NCBI GenBank assembly: GCA_030154085.1
Contig: JASKKR010000008.1
Location: 1-64,000, forward strand
From: Candidatus Cloacimonadota bacterium
Lineage (GTDB): Bacteria; Cloacimonadota; Cloacimonadia; Cloacimonadales; Cloacimonadaceae
Direction: 5' to 3'
Length of the DNA stretch: 64,000 nucleotides
Shown: positions 53,914 through 63,504 of the stretch, piece by piece
How the letters are laid out: every line of letters starts with the position of its first letter
How positions within the stretch are numbered: the first letter of the stretch is position 1
Program-made: the position numbers and the translations under genes
Notes under the pieces: generated by a model
The model's input: the letters and a program-made list of their open reading frames with translations, nothing else
Told to the model about the DNA's origin: nothing
Databases searched by the model: none

Positions 53914-55263
53914 TCAATACAAATGATCCTTCAGCTCTTCCATGATCTCAAAGCGTTTGTCACGCGAAACACTGTGAAAGGGCAAGGAGTGATGGATATG
54001 TAAGTCCCGCAGTGCCTTGAGTATCAAGGAAGCTGGATGCTCTTTGAGCAGATCATGCCACAGGTCGGTAAATTCTTCCTTGTTCCAATACAAGGACAGA
54101 AGATGAGCATATACATCTAATAGACAGAGCTCGTCATAGGTCAATGCATTTGAAACCATAACCTGATAGGGCGGATCATCCAGCCAGATGTAAGACAGAT
54201 CTTTTGCCATGTCATTCATCGGAGTATCTGGTAAAACCTTTAGCATGCCCAATTGAATCGCTGCTGGCTCGCAGGCACAGAGCTCGTCAATTGATCTTAA
54301 GACAGAGGTAAGATCCTCGCCTGGCAAACCGGCTATGAGATCAGCATGGATGCGCACCTGAGTCGACGCTTTGAGGCGGTTCATCGCCTTTCTGGCTTTA
54401 TCCCAATCCGAATGACGACCGCAACGTGATAACACCTCAGAATTTGTACTCTGAATTCCGATTTCAAAACGGATCTTACCTTCGGGAATTTTCTCCAGAA
54501 TCTCAAAATCACTCTCATCCAATAAATCTGGATATATCTCAAAATGCGAGTCGTGCTCCGGATTCTCCTGCAAAATATATCGATAGATCGCGTGAGCAAG
54601 ATCTTTCTGAAGATTGAAACTGCGGTCTATGAATTTTAAGGTGCGCGGTCTTAGCCCTGAAAGCCTTTTAAGTTCGGATTGAAGTTTGTGAATTTCAGCA
54701 GGCACAGAAGGAACAAAGCGTGGCTCCCGACGCTCATCGCAAGATGAGAGACAATATATGCACCGGTAAGGACAACCTCTATATGACTCATAATATACTA
54801 AATGACCAGCCAACTGAGCTTGATCCGATTCTACATATGGGAAAGGAATATCCTTCAAGGAGATTGGCTCCGGTTTGACAGTCGCGTCCACCTTAAAATC
54901 AGCTTCTGCTAATGCCCTGAAAGTTGCCTCACCCGGACCATGGATAATGTGACATCTCTTGCGTCCCTCAAAATGCCCCACTTCAGGTCCACCAATCACG
55001 AAGATCACCCTTGGCATGATCTTGGAAAGTTCATGTTGCAACCTACTCAAGATCATCCGATTCCAGATGTAAGCCGAAAGGCAGATCACATCAGCTTTGA
55101 GACTATAGATCCCTTGCAAAATCTGCATAAAGGGTTCATTCATGCTAAAAGAAGCCAAAACCATATCAAAATCAAGATCCCGAATCATTTCTCGCATATA
55201 ATACAATGCAAGATTAGATTGGCTCCAACTGCTATTGAGCGCCACAAAAGCTATCTTTTTCAT
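53914..55263 (-). CDS. B12-binding-domain radical SAM protein (DUF4080-like)
   Basis: 449 residues from ATG 55263; the open frame continues up to 55401 without support. It has an N-terminal cobalamin-binding Rossmann-like domain (about 1-130), a radical SAM barrel with the cluster motif CPYRCIYC (near 180) and a C-terminal domain of about 90 residues. The B12 domain lacks a clear DxHxxG histidine, as is common in this group. Substrate unknown; members are often annotated as methyltransferase- or MiaB-like by error. It stands alone before a gene-free region. Confidence 0.85.
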   Translation of the reverse strand: MKKIAFVALNSSWSQSNLALYYMREMIRDLDFDMVLASFSMNEPFMQILQGIYSLKADVICLSAYIWNRMILSRLQHELSKIMPRVIFVIGGPEVGHFEGRKRCHIIHGPGEATFRALAEADFKVDATVKPEPISLKDIPFPYVESDQAQLAGHLVYYESYRGCPYRCIYCLSSCDERREPRFVPSVPAEIHKLQSELKRLSGLRPRTLKFIDRSFNLQKDLAHAIYRYILQENPEHDSHFEIYPDLLDESDFEILEKIPEGKIRFEIGIQSTNSEVLSRCGRHSDWDKARKAMNRLKASTQVRIHADLIAGLPGEDLTSVLRSIDELCACEPAAIQLGMLKVLPDTPMNDMAKDLSYIWLDDPPYQVMVSNALTYDELCLLDVYAHLLSLYWNKEEFTDLWHDLLKEHPASLILKALRDLHIHHSLPFHSVSRDKRFEIMEELKDHLY

Positions 55264-55686
55264 AGAGCACTTTTTTGTTAATCTTATAGATAAGTCAAGA
55301 AAAATCATAAACAAATCAATAGTTCCGTGCGCAGTTTGATGCTTACCCATTTTAAAAATCTTGCCAATCAAAGTTCCCAAAATGGAAGAAATCTTTACCA
55401 ATCAGAATCCCCTAAATACTTGCAAAAGATGGGCTCTTGATGCCTTCCTCGTTTCTCTCCCATTTGAGAAACGTGCAAGAAACGAGAAAATAAAGAGTTA
55501 CGGCTTTGTGTTTGAGTTCTGAATGTTAGGGTAGTTCGAACTATATTTCTGCATTTTATTTACTGCAAATCTGACTTTCATAGAGCAATTTAATCATGGC
55601 AGAAATCCATATGTCGCTTATATTTAGTATTTGGTCTATGCAAAATCTGTGGTTATAAATCGCAACTGCACTAATTTGGGAGGATT
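55264..55686. other. Long gene-free divergent region
   Basis: 423 bases between the divergent radical SAM and sensor kinase genes. It contains hairpin element copy 4 (55411-55508). Promoters for both genes must lie here, but no clear pair of boxes was identified. No gene or tRNA is seen. Confidence 0.55.
55411..55508 (+). repeat. Dispersed hairpin element, copy 4
   Basis: Perfect inner stem CTCGTTTCT (55448-55456) with AGAAACGAG (55478-55486) around a 21-base loop. The first arm could also pair with GAGAAACG at 55466-55473, giving an alternative hairpin. The tail is AAAGAGTTACGGCTTTG. A left arm TAAATACTT lies 19 bases before the core. Confidence 0.75.
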
Positions 55687-57396
55687 ATGACAATAAGTGA
55701 CTTTAAAACCAAAGGATTTCAATCTATACACTGGAAACATATTTTTTCCTTGAGAAGGGTTTTTACGCTTATAATCTTGATTCTTGCCATTTCTCAGCTT
55801 AGTGCTTTTGATAGACTGATACGGGTTGGTGTATATCAAAATCCCCCCAAAATATTCGTGGATGATCACGGCAAACCGGCTGGAATTTTTGTGGATATTA
55901 TAACAGAAATCGCTCAGAGAGAAGATTGGGAACTGGAATGGCATTATGGAACTTGGGAAGAAAATCTGAGACTCTTAGCTGCAGGAGAGCTTGATCTTAT
56001 GCCGGATATGGCATATGACGAAAATCGGGCTAAGCTCTATGATTTTCACAAAAATGCGGTTTTGCTCTCCTTTTCAGAGTTGTTTAGCCGCAAAGATATC
56101 AAGATCCAGACCTACACCGATCTAGACGGTCTTACTATTGCGCTACTAAAAAATTCTGTACAGGAGAACATCCTGGAAGACACAATATCAGGCTTGGGCA
56201 TTCAATGCCGTTTTTTAAGGTTTGACAGCTTGGACGAGGTTTTTGACAGTGTGGCAGATAAACGCGCAGATCTTGCCATCACTAATATATTCTATGGAAG
56301 GATGAATGCCCGAGAACATCAACTTGTTGAATCTCCTTTGATTCTAAACCCATCAAATCTTTATTTTGCAAGTCCCAAAGGGAAGAATCAGGAGATACTG
56401 CAAGCTATCGATCAACATATAGAACTCATGAAGTCTGATCCCGAATCCATATATTTCAGCAGCCTTCGGCACTGGAGTCCTGAAGCTCAAAAATGGGAAT
56501 TGCCCATGTGGCTCTTGATCACTATGTTACTTCTTGGCGTCACTTTTGGCGTTGCTATCATCGGGAGCTTCATCCTTCGACATCAAGTAAATTTAAGAAC
56601 GCAAGAGTTGCAAAAGGCTAATCAACAGATGGAACTAAAAGTCGAAGAACGTACAGAGGAACTTGGATTTGCACTTCGAGAGGCACAGGTGGCAGATATG
56701 CTCAAGTCTGCCTTTTTGGCTAATATGTCTCATGAGTTGCGCACTCCGCTCAATTCCATCATTGGTTTTACAGGCATCTTGCTGCAAAAGTTGCCGGGTG
56801 AGCTTAATTCTGAGCAAGAAAGGATGCTAACGATCATCCAGAATAGTTCACGTCACCTATTAGCACTCATCAACGATGTTTTAGACATCTCCAAAATTGA
56901 AGCAGAACAACTGGAACTGAAACTATCAGAAGTGAATCTTCAGGCAAGTTTGGAAAAAGTGGTCAGCTTGGTGAGTCTCCAGGCCAAAGAAAAAGGTCTC
57001 GACCTTAAGCTGGAGATGAAAACCAAAAATCTCTTCATCAAGGTAGATCAAAGACGATTTGAACAGGTGCTATTGAATCTTCTCATTAATGCTATCAAAT
57101 TCACAGATAAAGGCTTTGTAAGATTAATCTGCAAGCAGGAGGGGAACATCCTGCGCATCACAGTGCAAGATACCGGCATTGGTATCCCGAAAGATAAGTT
57201 TGATGTCATCTTTGCCGCTTTCCAACAAATTGATACTGGGCTGAACAGAAAATATGAGGGCACCGGTCTGGGGCTTTCTATCAGCCAAAAACTTATCCGC
57301 CTCATGGGAGGCGACATCACTATCGAAAGTGAAATAGACAAAGGGACTAGCTTCCACATTTGCCTGCCACTTGATCAGGAAGGACACGATGGATAA
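55687..57396 (+). CDS. Sensor histidine kinase with periplasmic solute-binding domain
   Basis: 569 residues after GGGAGG. A signal or anchor (about 24-40) leads a periplasmic family 3 solute-binding domain (about 45-265, IRVGVYQNPPKIFVDDHGKP). One membrane helix follows (about 275-298), then a coiled linker, HisKA with the phospho-acceptor H349 in NMSHELRTPLNSIIGF, and HATPase motifs (NLLINAIKFTDKG, DTGIGIPKD, GTGLGLSI). It should sense an extracellular small molecule, perhaps an amino acid. Its stop overlaps the next gene by eight bases. Confidence 0.92.
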   Translation: MTISDFKTKGFQSIHWKHIFSLRRVFTLIILILAISQLSAFDRLIRVGVYQNPPKIFVDDHGKPAGIFVDIITEIAQREDWELEWHYGTWEENLRLLAAGELDLMPDMAYDENRAKLYDFHKNAVLLSFSELFSRKDIKIQTYTDLDGLTIALLKNSVQENILEDTISGLGIQCRFLRFDSLDEVFDSVADKRADLAITNIFYGRMNAREHQLVESPLILNPSNLYFASPKGKNQEILQAIDQHIELMKSDPESIYFSSLRHWSPEAQKWELPMWLLITMLLLGVTFGVAIIGSFILRHQVNLRTQELQKANQQMELKVEERTEELGFALREAQVADMLKSAFLANMSHELRTPLNSIIGFTGILLQKLPGELNSEQERMLTIIQNSSRHLLALINDVLDISKIEAEQLELKLSEVNLQASLEKVVSLVSLQAKEKGLDLKLEMKTKNLFIKVDQRRFEQVLLNLLINAIKFTDKGFVRLICKQEGNILRITVQDTGIGIPKDKFDVIFAAFQQIDTGLNRKYEGTGLGLSISQKLIRLMGGDITIESEIDKGTSFHICLPLDQEGHDG

Positions 57397-57787
57397 ATTG
57401 GTATTGATTATAGAAGATAATAGCGAAAACTACTATCTCATGCGCTATCTTTTGGAGAATCACGGGCTGAGAGTGATCGGAGCCGTGAGTGGATGGATGG
57501 GAATTGAGATGGCAATCTACAACAAACCGGATATTATATTACTGGATATCCAGCTCCCGGGGATGGATGGATATAGCGTAACTCGAAGGATTCGCTCAAA
57601 CCCAGAGATCAAGGATATACCGATCGTAGCAGTCACTTCCTATGCCATGGTGGGTGACAAAGAACACGCTCTTGCCGCAGGCGCAGATGGATATATAGAG
57701 AAACCGATCAATCCGGATAGCTTTGCGGATGAGATCATATACTACTTGAACAACAAAAGGAGAACCGATGAAGATCCTATGCGTTGA
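57389..57787 (+). CDS. Single-domain response regulator (REC only)
   Basis: 132 residues from ATG 57389 (AAGGA upstream). The receiver has the acidic pocket ED (9-10), phospho-acceptor D53 in ILLDIQLPGMDG, the Thr/Ser in VAVTSYAM and the Lys in YIEKPI. There is no output domain. Such proteins act as phosphorelay shuttles, like DivK or Spo0F. It overlaps both neighbours (eight and 20 bases), so the three are one unit. Confidence 0.93.
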   Translation: MDKLVLIIEDNSENYYLMRYLLENHGLRVIGAVSGWMGIEMAIYNKPDIILLDIQLPGMDGYSVTRRIRSNPEIKDIPIVAVTSYAMVGDKEHALAAGADGYIEKPINPDSFADEIIYYLNNKRRTDEDPMR

Positions 57788-59849
57788 CGATAATAAAGAT
57801 AACCTTTATCTGATAGAATCCGTGTTCACCCCCTTAGGACATGAATGTATAAAAGCTGCCAATGGAGAACAAGCTCTCCGAATCTTGCAAGATGAAGATA
57901 TAGATCTAATCATCAGTGACATCCTGATGCCAATCATGGATGGATTTACCCTGTGCCGCACCATCCGCAAAGATGAAAATCTCCCAAATATCCCCTTCAT
58001 CTTTTTCACTGCTACATATACTGGAGAACAAGATGAAGAACTGGCACGGAAAATCGGAGCTGATGACTTCATCGTTAAGCCCTGCGAACCTGAAGACTTT
58101 GTGAAAAGAGTACAAAAAGTCATGGACAAGGTTTCCTGTGTCCCAAATGATATAAAGTGTGATATAGAAGACGAAAAGACCGTCCTAAAGCTTTATAATG
58201 ATCGTTTGGTACGCAAGCTGGAACAAAAGATGCTGGAAACCGAAGAAGAAATTAAACAACACAAACAGACCATGGCTGCCCTACAGCGCAGTGAAGAGCT
58301 CCTTAAGACTACTCAAGCCTTAGGGAAACTCGGGGGCTGGGAATACGATGTGCTGAATGAAACTATGTATTGGACAGAAGAAATGTATCGCCTCCATGAT
58401 CTTGACCCTAACTCTGACGACAATAGCAACTTGATGGCAAACAGTATCAAAGGCTTTCCAGAAGACAAACGCCAAGAACTCCTGAAAGCTATGGATAGGA
58501 TAAAAAAATATGGCGAGAGCTTTGAAATGGATAGCTGGTACACCACCCAAAAGAACCGCAAAATCTACATCCGTGCTGCAGCTATCCCAGAAATCGTTGA
58601 TGGCAAATTAGTCAAAGTCATTGGAACATGCCAAGATCTAACTGAAGCAAAACAAGCCGAAATGGCAAAGCATGAATTGGAAGAGCAATTGCGACAAGCC
58701 CAAAAGATGGATTCAATCGGACAACTCGCTGGTGGGGTGGCACACGATTTTAATAATATCCTCACGGTTATCTTGGGTTACGCTGAAGAAATCCTAAGCA
58801 ATCTGCACAGCAATGACCCCTTAAGAGAGGATATCAACGAGATCTTAAATGCCGGCTTAAGAGCATCAAGCCTCACAAGACAGCTTCTTACCTTTAGTAG
58901 AAAACAAGTGATCAAACCGCAATTGGTGGATATCAATTCTTGCATAACAAATCTTTATAAAATGCTTATGCGCCTCATCGGCGAAGATATAGACTTTGAG
59001 CTATCTTTGGGAGAAGATCTTCCCTATATCTGGGCTGATATTGGACAAATCGAACAAGTGATCATGAACCTTGTCATCAATGCCCGGGAAGCTATGCAGA
59101 TGGGCGGGAAACTAACGATTACTACTTTTGATTTTCGAACAACTAAAGAGTTCCGTGCCAAGCATCCCCTGATCGACAAAGATCACTACCTCGTACTTAA
59201 AGTGCAAGATACCGGTTGCGGTATGGATGCTGCTACCAAAGAGCACATCTTTGAACCCTTTTTCACGACCAAAGGACCCGGAAAAGGACATGGTACCGGC
59301 TTAGGGCTGCCCACGGTTTACGGCATCGTGCTGCAAGCAGGGGGACACATTAACGTCGAAAGCAAGCCAGGTCGCGGTACAACTTTTGTGATTATGATTC
59401 CTGCTTCTGAAGAAAAGCCAGATTCACAGGACAAAGACAGTAATCTAAATACGACACAAGGGAAAAGTGAGTTAGTGCTCATCGTGGAAGACGATAGCTC
59501 TATCCTTGACCTAACTGGTAAGATCATCAGCAAAATGGGATACAGGATATCTCTCGCAGAAAGCGCAGATAGAGCATTAGAGATGATCGAAAACGAGGGT
59601 ATGCGCCCCAGAGTCTTGATAACAGACGCCGTGATGCCTGGTTTAAGCGGGATTGAGCTTGCCACGATTATACGCGTCAAACACCCAGAAATTGGCATCA
59701 TCATCATGAGTGGATATGCCGGAGATGTAGTCGCCAAATATGGAGAAGTGCAACCTGACATTCCTTTAATTCAGAAGCCTTTCTCCAGAACAGATATGGC
59801 AAAACTCATCCAAAAAGTGGTCGAGGATACTGCCCAACAACAACCTTAA
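57768..59849 (+). CDS. Hybrid histidine kinase: REC-PAS-HisKA-HATPase-REC
   Basis: 693 residues. An N-terminal receiver (D51 in IISDILMPIMDG), coiled coil (about 145-175), PAS/PAC domain (about 185-300), HisKA with H326 in GGVAHDFNNILTVI, HATPase (VINAREAMQ, DTGCGMD, GTGLGLPT) and a C-terminal receiver (LITDAVMPGLSG). There is no membrane segment. The plan fits a phosphorelay hub that receives from REC proteins and passes phosphate on. No DNA-binding output protein is encoded here. Confidence 0.93.
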   Translation: MKILCVDDNKDNLYLIESVFTPLGHECIKAANGEQALRILQDEDIDLIISDILMPIMDGFTLCRTIRKDENLPNIPFIFFTATYTGEQDEELARKIGADDFIVKPCEPEDFVKRVQKVMDKVSCVPNDIKCDIEDEKTVLKLYNDRLVRKLEQKMLETEEEIKQHKQTMAALQRSEELLKTTQALGKLGGWEYDVLNETMYWTEEMYRLHDLDPNSDDNSNLMANSIKGFPEDKRQELLKAMDRIKKYGESFEMDSWYTTQKNRKIYIRAAAIPEIVDGKLVKVIGTCQDLTEAKQAEMAKHELEEQLRQAQKMDSIGQLAGGVAHDFNNILTVILGYAEEILSNLHSNDPLREDINEILNAGLRASSLTRQLLTFSRKQVIKPQLVDINSCITNLYKMLMRLIGEDIDFELSLGEDLPYIWADIGQIEQVIMNLVINAREAMQMGGKLTITTFDFRTTKEFRAKHPLIDKDHYLVLKVQDTGCGMDAATKEHIFEPFFTTKGPGKGHGTGLGLPTVYGIVLQAGGHINVESKPGRGTTFVIMIPASEEKPDSQDKDSNLNTTQGKSELVLIVEDDSSILDLTGKIISKMGYRISLAESADRALEMIENEGMRPRVLITDAVMPGLSGIELATIIRVKHPEIGIIIMSGYAGDVVAKYGEVQPDIPLIQKPFSRTDMAKLIQKVVEDTAQQQP

Positions 59850-59864
59850 ATACTGGTTAACGAC

Positions 59865-60305
59865 TTATTCAAATAGCTCTTTGAGAGACTCTTCTGTGTT
59901 GACTCGAACATATCGATTGCTGCCCTCAAAGCCGAATTCCAGACTAATAGTCTCATACGGCAAGATTTCTTGAGCCAGTCGCGGCCATTCAATGATCGTG
60001 ATTCCGCTTTCTATCATATCCAATATTCCAAGATCTAATAGTTCCTCTTCTCGTTTGAGTCTATACAGATCCATGTGATAAAGAGGATAGATACCACTAT
60101 GATATTCCTTAAGTAGCACGAACGAGGGACTGTCTATCTCTTCAGTGATCCCAAGAAATGAACCAAGGGCTTTCACAAAGAAAGTCTTGCCGCTTCCAAG
60201 ATCGCCTGATAGAGTCACCACAGAGCCAGGACCTAAGAGGGGAGCAATATAATGTGCAAGATCAATAGTGTCTTGTTCAGTTTTTAGATCTATCTTTTTA
60301 CTCAT
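59865..60305 (-). CDS. tsaE: tRNA threonylcarbamoyladenosine biosynthesis ATPase TsaE
   Basis: 146 residues from ATG 60305, after AGGAGAAG; the frame is open to 60395 without support. Walker A is LSGDLGSGKTFFVKAL, with SPSFVLLKEY and YHMDLYRL following, all typical. Walker B region IIEWPRLA is also present. It works with TsaB and TsaD in making t6A in tRNA. The gene is convergent with the kinase cluster. Confidence 0.94.
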   Translation of the reverse strand: MSKKIDLKTEQDTIDLAHYIAPLLGPGSVVTLSGDLGSGKTFFVKALGSFLGITEEIDSPSFVLLKEYHSGIYPLYHMDLYRLKREEELLDLGILDMIESGITIIEWPRLAQEILPYETISLEFGFEGSNRYVRVNTEESLKELFE

Positions 60306-60456
60306 TTCTTCTCCTATATAATTAAAAGCAACGTAAACTACCTGACCCCAATCTTGGGGAATCAAGAGTATCCTCAGAGCACGCTCACAACACATATCTC
60401 TGACTTTTGAGATTGTAGCAAGAAAATCCTGATTAGCAAAAAGAATCTTTTAACTA

Positions 60457-61752
60457 CTAAGGTTCCTCGACTCTATTTTTGCGATGAAGCAAGCCCAGAA
60501 TAATCTGCAAATCACCGCGTCCTGGCTTTAATAATGCTGCAAAACCAAAGCCTTCTCCTATTGCCAATTGAGCCAGATACCAAGCTCCGTATAGGATGTA
60601 TGATATGCTCGATGCCAGAGCAGCTCCAGAGATCCCAAACCGCGGAATTAACAGGAAATTTGCCACCAGGTTTACCGCAAAAGCAACGAACGTAATATAA
60701 AGATGGACCTGCGGTTTGCCCTGAGCATAAAACCAGGGTGAAGCTATCTTCGGTACGCAAGCAAAGAGTATGCCTGGCAAAAGAATTAGCATTGCCGAGG
60801 TTGCTCCTGCATAGGCTGAACCATAGACGAACGGAATTAGGAAGCTACCGAATACGCCCACAATCGCCAAAACCAGGCAAGTGTAGAAACTAAGACGCAC
60901 CGTTTGAGCAGTAAGCCTGCTGCCATCGTCATCGGGGGAAAGATTGTAAAGCCTACCAATGAGCGCGCCGGTAATTGACGCAGGAAGCAGAAAAAGCAAT
61001 TCAGCAATAGTCACTGCTATCGTATAGACTCCCAAATGTGACACGTCCCAATAATGCCGGATCATGATCTGGTCAATCCTCAATTGCAGGAAGGCAAAAA
61101 GAGCAGACCACCATCCAAATGCTCCGTATTTTAGTTCCGCCTTGACAACGGGTAAAGAGATAAGGGCAAGATACTTTTCTTTGATGCTCACGTGGATCAA
61201 TATTAGCCACAGAAGCATACCCAATACGTTTAGGTAAAAAAAGCTCAGAGGCGTAAGGATACCAAATATCCAAAATACAAAGATGCATAAGCTGCGCAAG
61301 GTAAAAACGATGAGACCTATCTTATTATTTTCGATAATCTTTTCATCGCCGGTTAACCATGCCTGATGATGCATCGTAAAGATAGTCGAGATCATCAGGA
61401 TTATACCGCCTAAGATATACCATAGATCATACCCAGGCAAGACCCACTCACTGCGCCAAAGTAGCAGCACCATGATCATCAGCAAGACGCTAAATAAGCC
61501 CAAAATGTTGATGTTTGAGCTATAGATAGTTGTTCTGTCAAATCTGCTTTTCTTCTGAAAATATGCTACTGCCGAGTTTATGCCAAAACTTCCGAAAGAC
61601 CCCAATATATTGAATATAATAAGGATATATGCCACATATCCTTGTCCGGCAGGTCCCAATGCCCGTGCTACAATTATTCCAGCTAAGACGCCAAATATAA
61701 TCTTATATATCTGCGTAGCCAGATTGTGCCCAATGTTTTTGCCGTAGCCCAT
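60457..61752 (-). CDS. Oligosaccharide flippase, MOP/Wzx-like
   Basis: 431 residues with about 12-14 membrane helices. The N-terminus (IYKIIFGVLAGIIVARALGP) is typical of polysaccharide flippases of the MOP family. It should move lipid-linked sugars across the inner membrane. Same-strand neighbours include ruvB (7 bases away), a GT2 glycosyltransferase and a hexapeptide transferase, so it is part of a small surface-glycan set with ruvB embedded. Confidence 0.88.
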   Translation of the reverse strand: MGYGKNIGHNLATQIYKIIFGVLAGIIVARALGPAGQGYVAYILIIFNILGSFGSFGINSAVAYFQKKSRFDRTTIYSSNINILGLFSVLLMIMVLLLWRSEWVLPGYDLWYILGGIILMISTIFTMHHQAWLTGDEKIIENNKIGLIVFTLRSLCIFVFWIFGILTPLSFFYLNVLGMLLWLILIHVSIKEKYLALISLPVVKAELKYGAFGWWSALFAFLQLRIDQIMIRHYWDVSHLGVYTIAVTIAELLFLLPASITGALIGRLYNLSPDDDGSRLTAQTVRLSFYTCLVLAIVGVFGSFLIPFVYGSAYAGATSAMLILLPGILFACVPKIASPWFYAQGKPQVHLYITFVAFAVNLVANFLLIPRFGISGAALASSISYILYGAWYLAQLAIGEGFGFAALLKPGRGDLQIILGLLHRKNRVEEP

Positions 61753-61759
61753 ACGTCCG

Positions 61760-62776
61760 TCAGAAGATCTCTATTTGTTCATCCACCGGGCTGACGCCCA
61801 TATGTTTATAGGCTTTGAGAGTAGCTTTGCGTCCGGAGGCAGTACGTTCCAGAAAGCCTTGTTGCACCAGATATGGTTCAAAGATCTCCTCTATCGTCCC
61901 AGTATCCTCACCGATAGCCGTTGCGATAGTTTTAAGCCCCACTGGTCCACCCTGATAGTTTGTAATGATGGTACTTAGGATACGTTTATCCATCTCATCC
62001 AAGCCTTCATGATCGACCTGCAGCATGGATAGTGCGGAAAGAGCGATATCAAGCGTGATCGTCCCATCTCCACGGATCTGTGCATAGTCTCGAACTCTGC
62101 GCAGCAATCGATTTGCAATGCGAGGCGTCCCTCTGCTACGGCGTGCCAGCTCCATGATGCCATCCTCTTCCGCTTCAACGTCCAAGAGCTTTGCAGAACG
62201 TTTCAGGATCTGCACGATAGATGGTAGGTCATAATAATCCAACCTCAAGACGATCCCAAAACGATCCCGCAGAGGTGGTGTCAAGAGTCCAGCCCGAGTA
62301 GTGGCACCGATCAAAGTAAAGGGCTCTATTGGGATCTTCAAGGTTCTGGACGAAGGACCGCTATCCAGGATGATCTCCATTTCATAATCTTCCATGGCGG
62401 GGTATATGTATTCCTCGATCACATGTGAAAGTCGATGAATCTCATCAATAAAGAGTACTTCATCTCTGCCAAGATTGGTCAGGATTCCTGCCAGATCGGA
62501 TGGCTTTTCGATCACCGGACCACTGGAAATTGTAATATTCACTCCCATCTCGCGGGCTATAATTGATGCCAGAGTAGTCTTCCCAAGTCCCGGAGGTCCA
62601 TAAAAAAGCACGTGATCCAGCGGCTCTTTACGCATCTTTGCCGCTTTGATGCTAATGTCCAATAGCTCTTTGATATGGTCTTGTCCGATAAAGTCAGAAA
62701 ATGTCTTTGGTCTGAGTGCTCTATCAAAATCCTTATCGTCACTCTGTAGGCTTGGGTTGTTTATTCTTTCCAGCAT
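61760..62776 (-). CDS. ruvB: Holliday junction branch migration helicase RuvB
   Basis: 338 residues, normal length. AAA+ motifs: [11 protein letters not shown], Walker [13 protein letters not shown], Walker [11 protein letters not shown], sensor 1 [11 protein letters not shown], then [14 protein letters not shown] and the C-terminal winged helix. It drives branch migration with RuvA. ruvA and ruvC are not adjacent; instead it is between glycan genes. Confidence 0.97.
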   Translation of the reverse strand: MLERINNPSLQSDDKDFDRALRPKTFSDFIGQDHIKELLDISIKAAKMRKEPLDHVLFYGPPGLGKTTLASIIAREMGVNITISSGPVIEKPSDLAGILTNLGRDEVLFIDEIHRLSHVIEEYIYPAMEDYEMEIILDSGPSSRTLKIPIEPFTLIGATTRAGLLTPPLRDRFGIVLRLDYYDLPSIVQILKRSAKLLDVEAEEDGIMELARRSRGTPRIANRLLRRVRDYAQIRGDGTITLDIALSALSMLQVDHEGLDEMDKRILSTIITNYQGGPVGLKTIATAIGEDTGTIEEIFEPYLVQQGFLERTASGRKATLKAYKHMGVSPVDEQIEIF

Positions 62777-62785
62777 AATGCTCCT

Positions 62786-63502
62786 TTAATGTAAGATTCC
62801 CAAAAGTTTGCGGATTTGTAGATTCCAAACCATCCAGACCGCTTCCCAGACAATGCTACGATTCATTTTGGAAACCCCATTGAGACGCTCGGTAAAAACA
62901 ATCGGGATTTCTTTGATACGAAATCCCTTCGCCCAAGCACGAAAGTTCATTTCTATCTGAAAAGCATAGCCGTCCGAAAGTATCTTATCTAGATTTATGG
63001 ATTCCAAGACTTCACGATGGAAACACTTGAATCCGCCTGTTGGATCTTTGATTGGCATCTTGGTGATGATGCGCACATATTTTGAGGCAAAATAACTTAT
63101 CAATAATCTCCTGAACGGCCAGTTGATGATATTCACCCCGTTTGAATAGCGAGAACCGATCACGAGATCATACTTCTTAGCAGCTTCGAGTAAGCGAGGA
63201 ATATCTTTAGGATTATGCGAGAAATCAGCATCCATCTCAATGATATAATCATAACCTTGCTCGATAGCGTACTTAAACCCTGTCACATACGCTGAGCCCA
63301 GCCCCAGCTTACGAGGACGCTCGATGAGATGCAGTCTACTTTCGTGCTCCATCATCTTCTTCACCGCTCTCCCGGTGTGATCGGGACTGTTATCATCCAA
63401 TACCAGAATCTCCAAAGATGGACTCTGTTCCAAAACTATCTCGATGAGGCGCTCAATATTTTCTATTTCGTTGTATGTAGGAATGATAACTAAGGCTTTC
63501 AT
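62786..63502 (-). CDS. GT2 glycosyltransferase, polyprenol-phosphate mannose synthase-like
   Basis: 238 residues. GT-A fold with IIPTYNEIENIERLI, the donor motif LDDNSPD, the metal site EMDADFSHNP (D-x-D), and KDPTGGFKCF near the acceptor side. There is no C-terminal membrane domain. It resembles soluble dolichyl-phosphate mannose synthase, making polyprenyl-phosphate sugars. It follows the hexapeptide transferase by two bases. Confidence 0.92.
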   Translation of the reverse strand: MKALVIIPTYNEIENIERLIEIVLEQSPSLEILVLDDNSPDHTGRAVKKMMEHESRLHLIERPRKLGLGSAYVTGFKYAIEQGYDYIIEMDADFSHNPKDIPRLLEAAKKYDLVIGSRYSNGVNIINWPFRRLLISYFASKYVRIITKMPIKDPTGGFKCFHREVLESINLDKILSDGYAFQIEMNFRAWAKGFRIKEIPIVFTERLNGVSKMNRSIVWEAVWMVWNLQIRKLLGILH

Positions 63503-63504
63503 GC

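Noticed and set aside
12922-55508. Hairpin elements as ordinary terminators
   Set aside because: They lie in convergent, tandem and divergent gaps, always in the same orientation, and have no T-run after the stem.
12922-55508. Hairpin repeats as a CRISPR array
   Set aside because: Copies are more than 12 kb apart, with no regular spacers and no cas genes.
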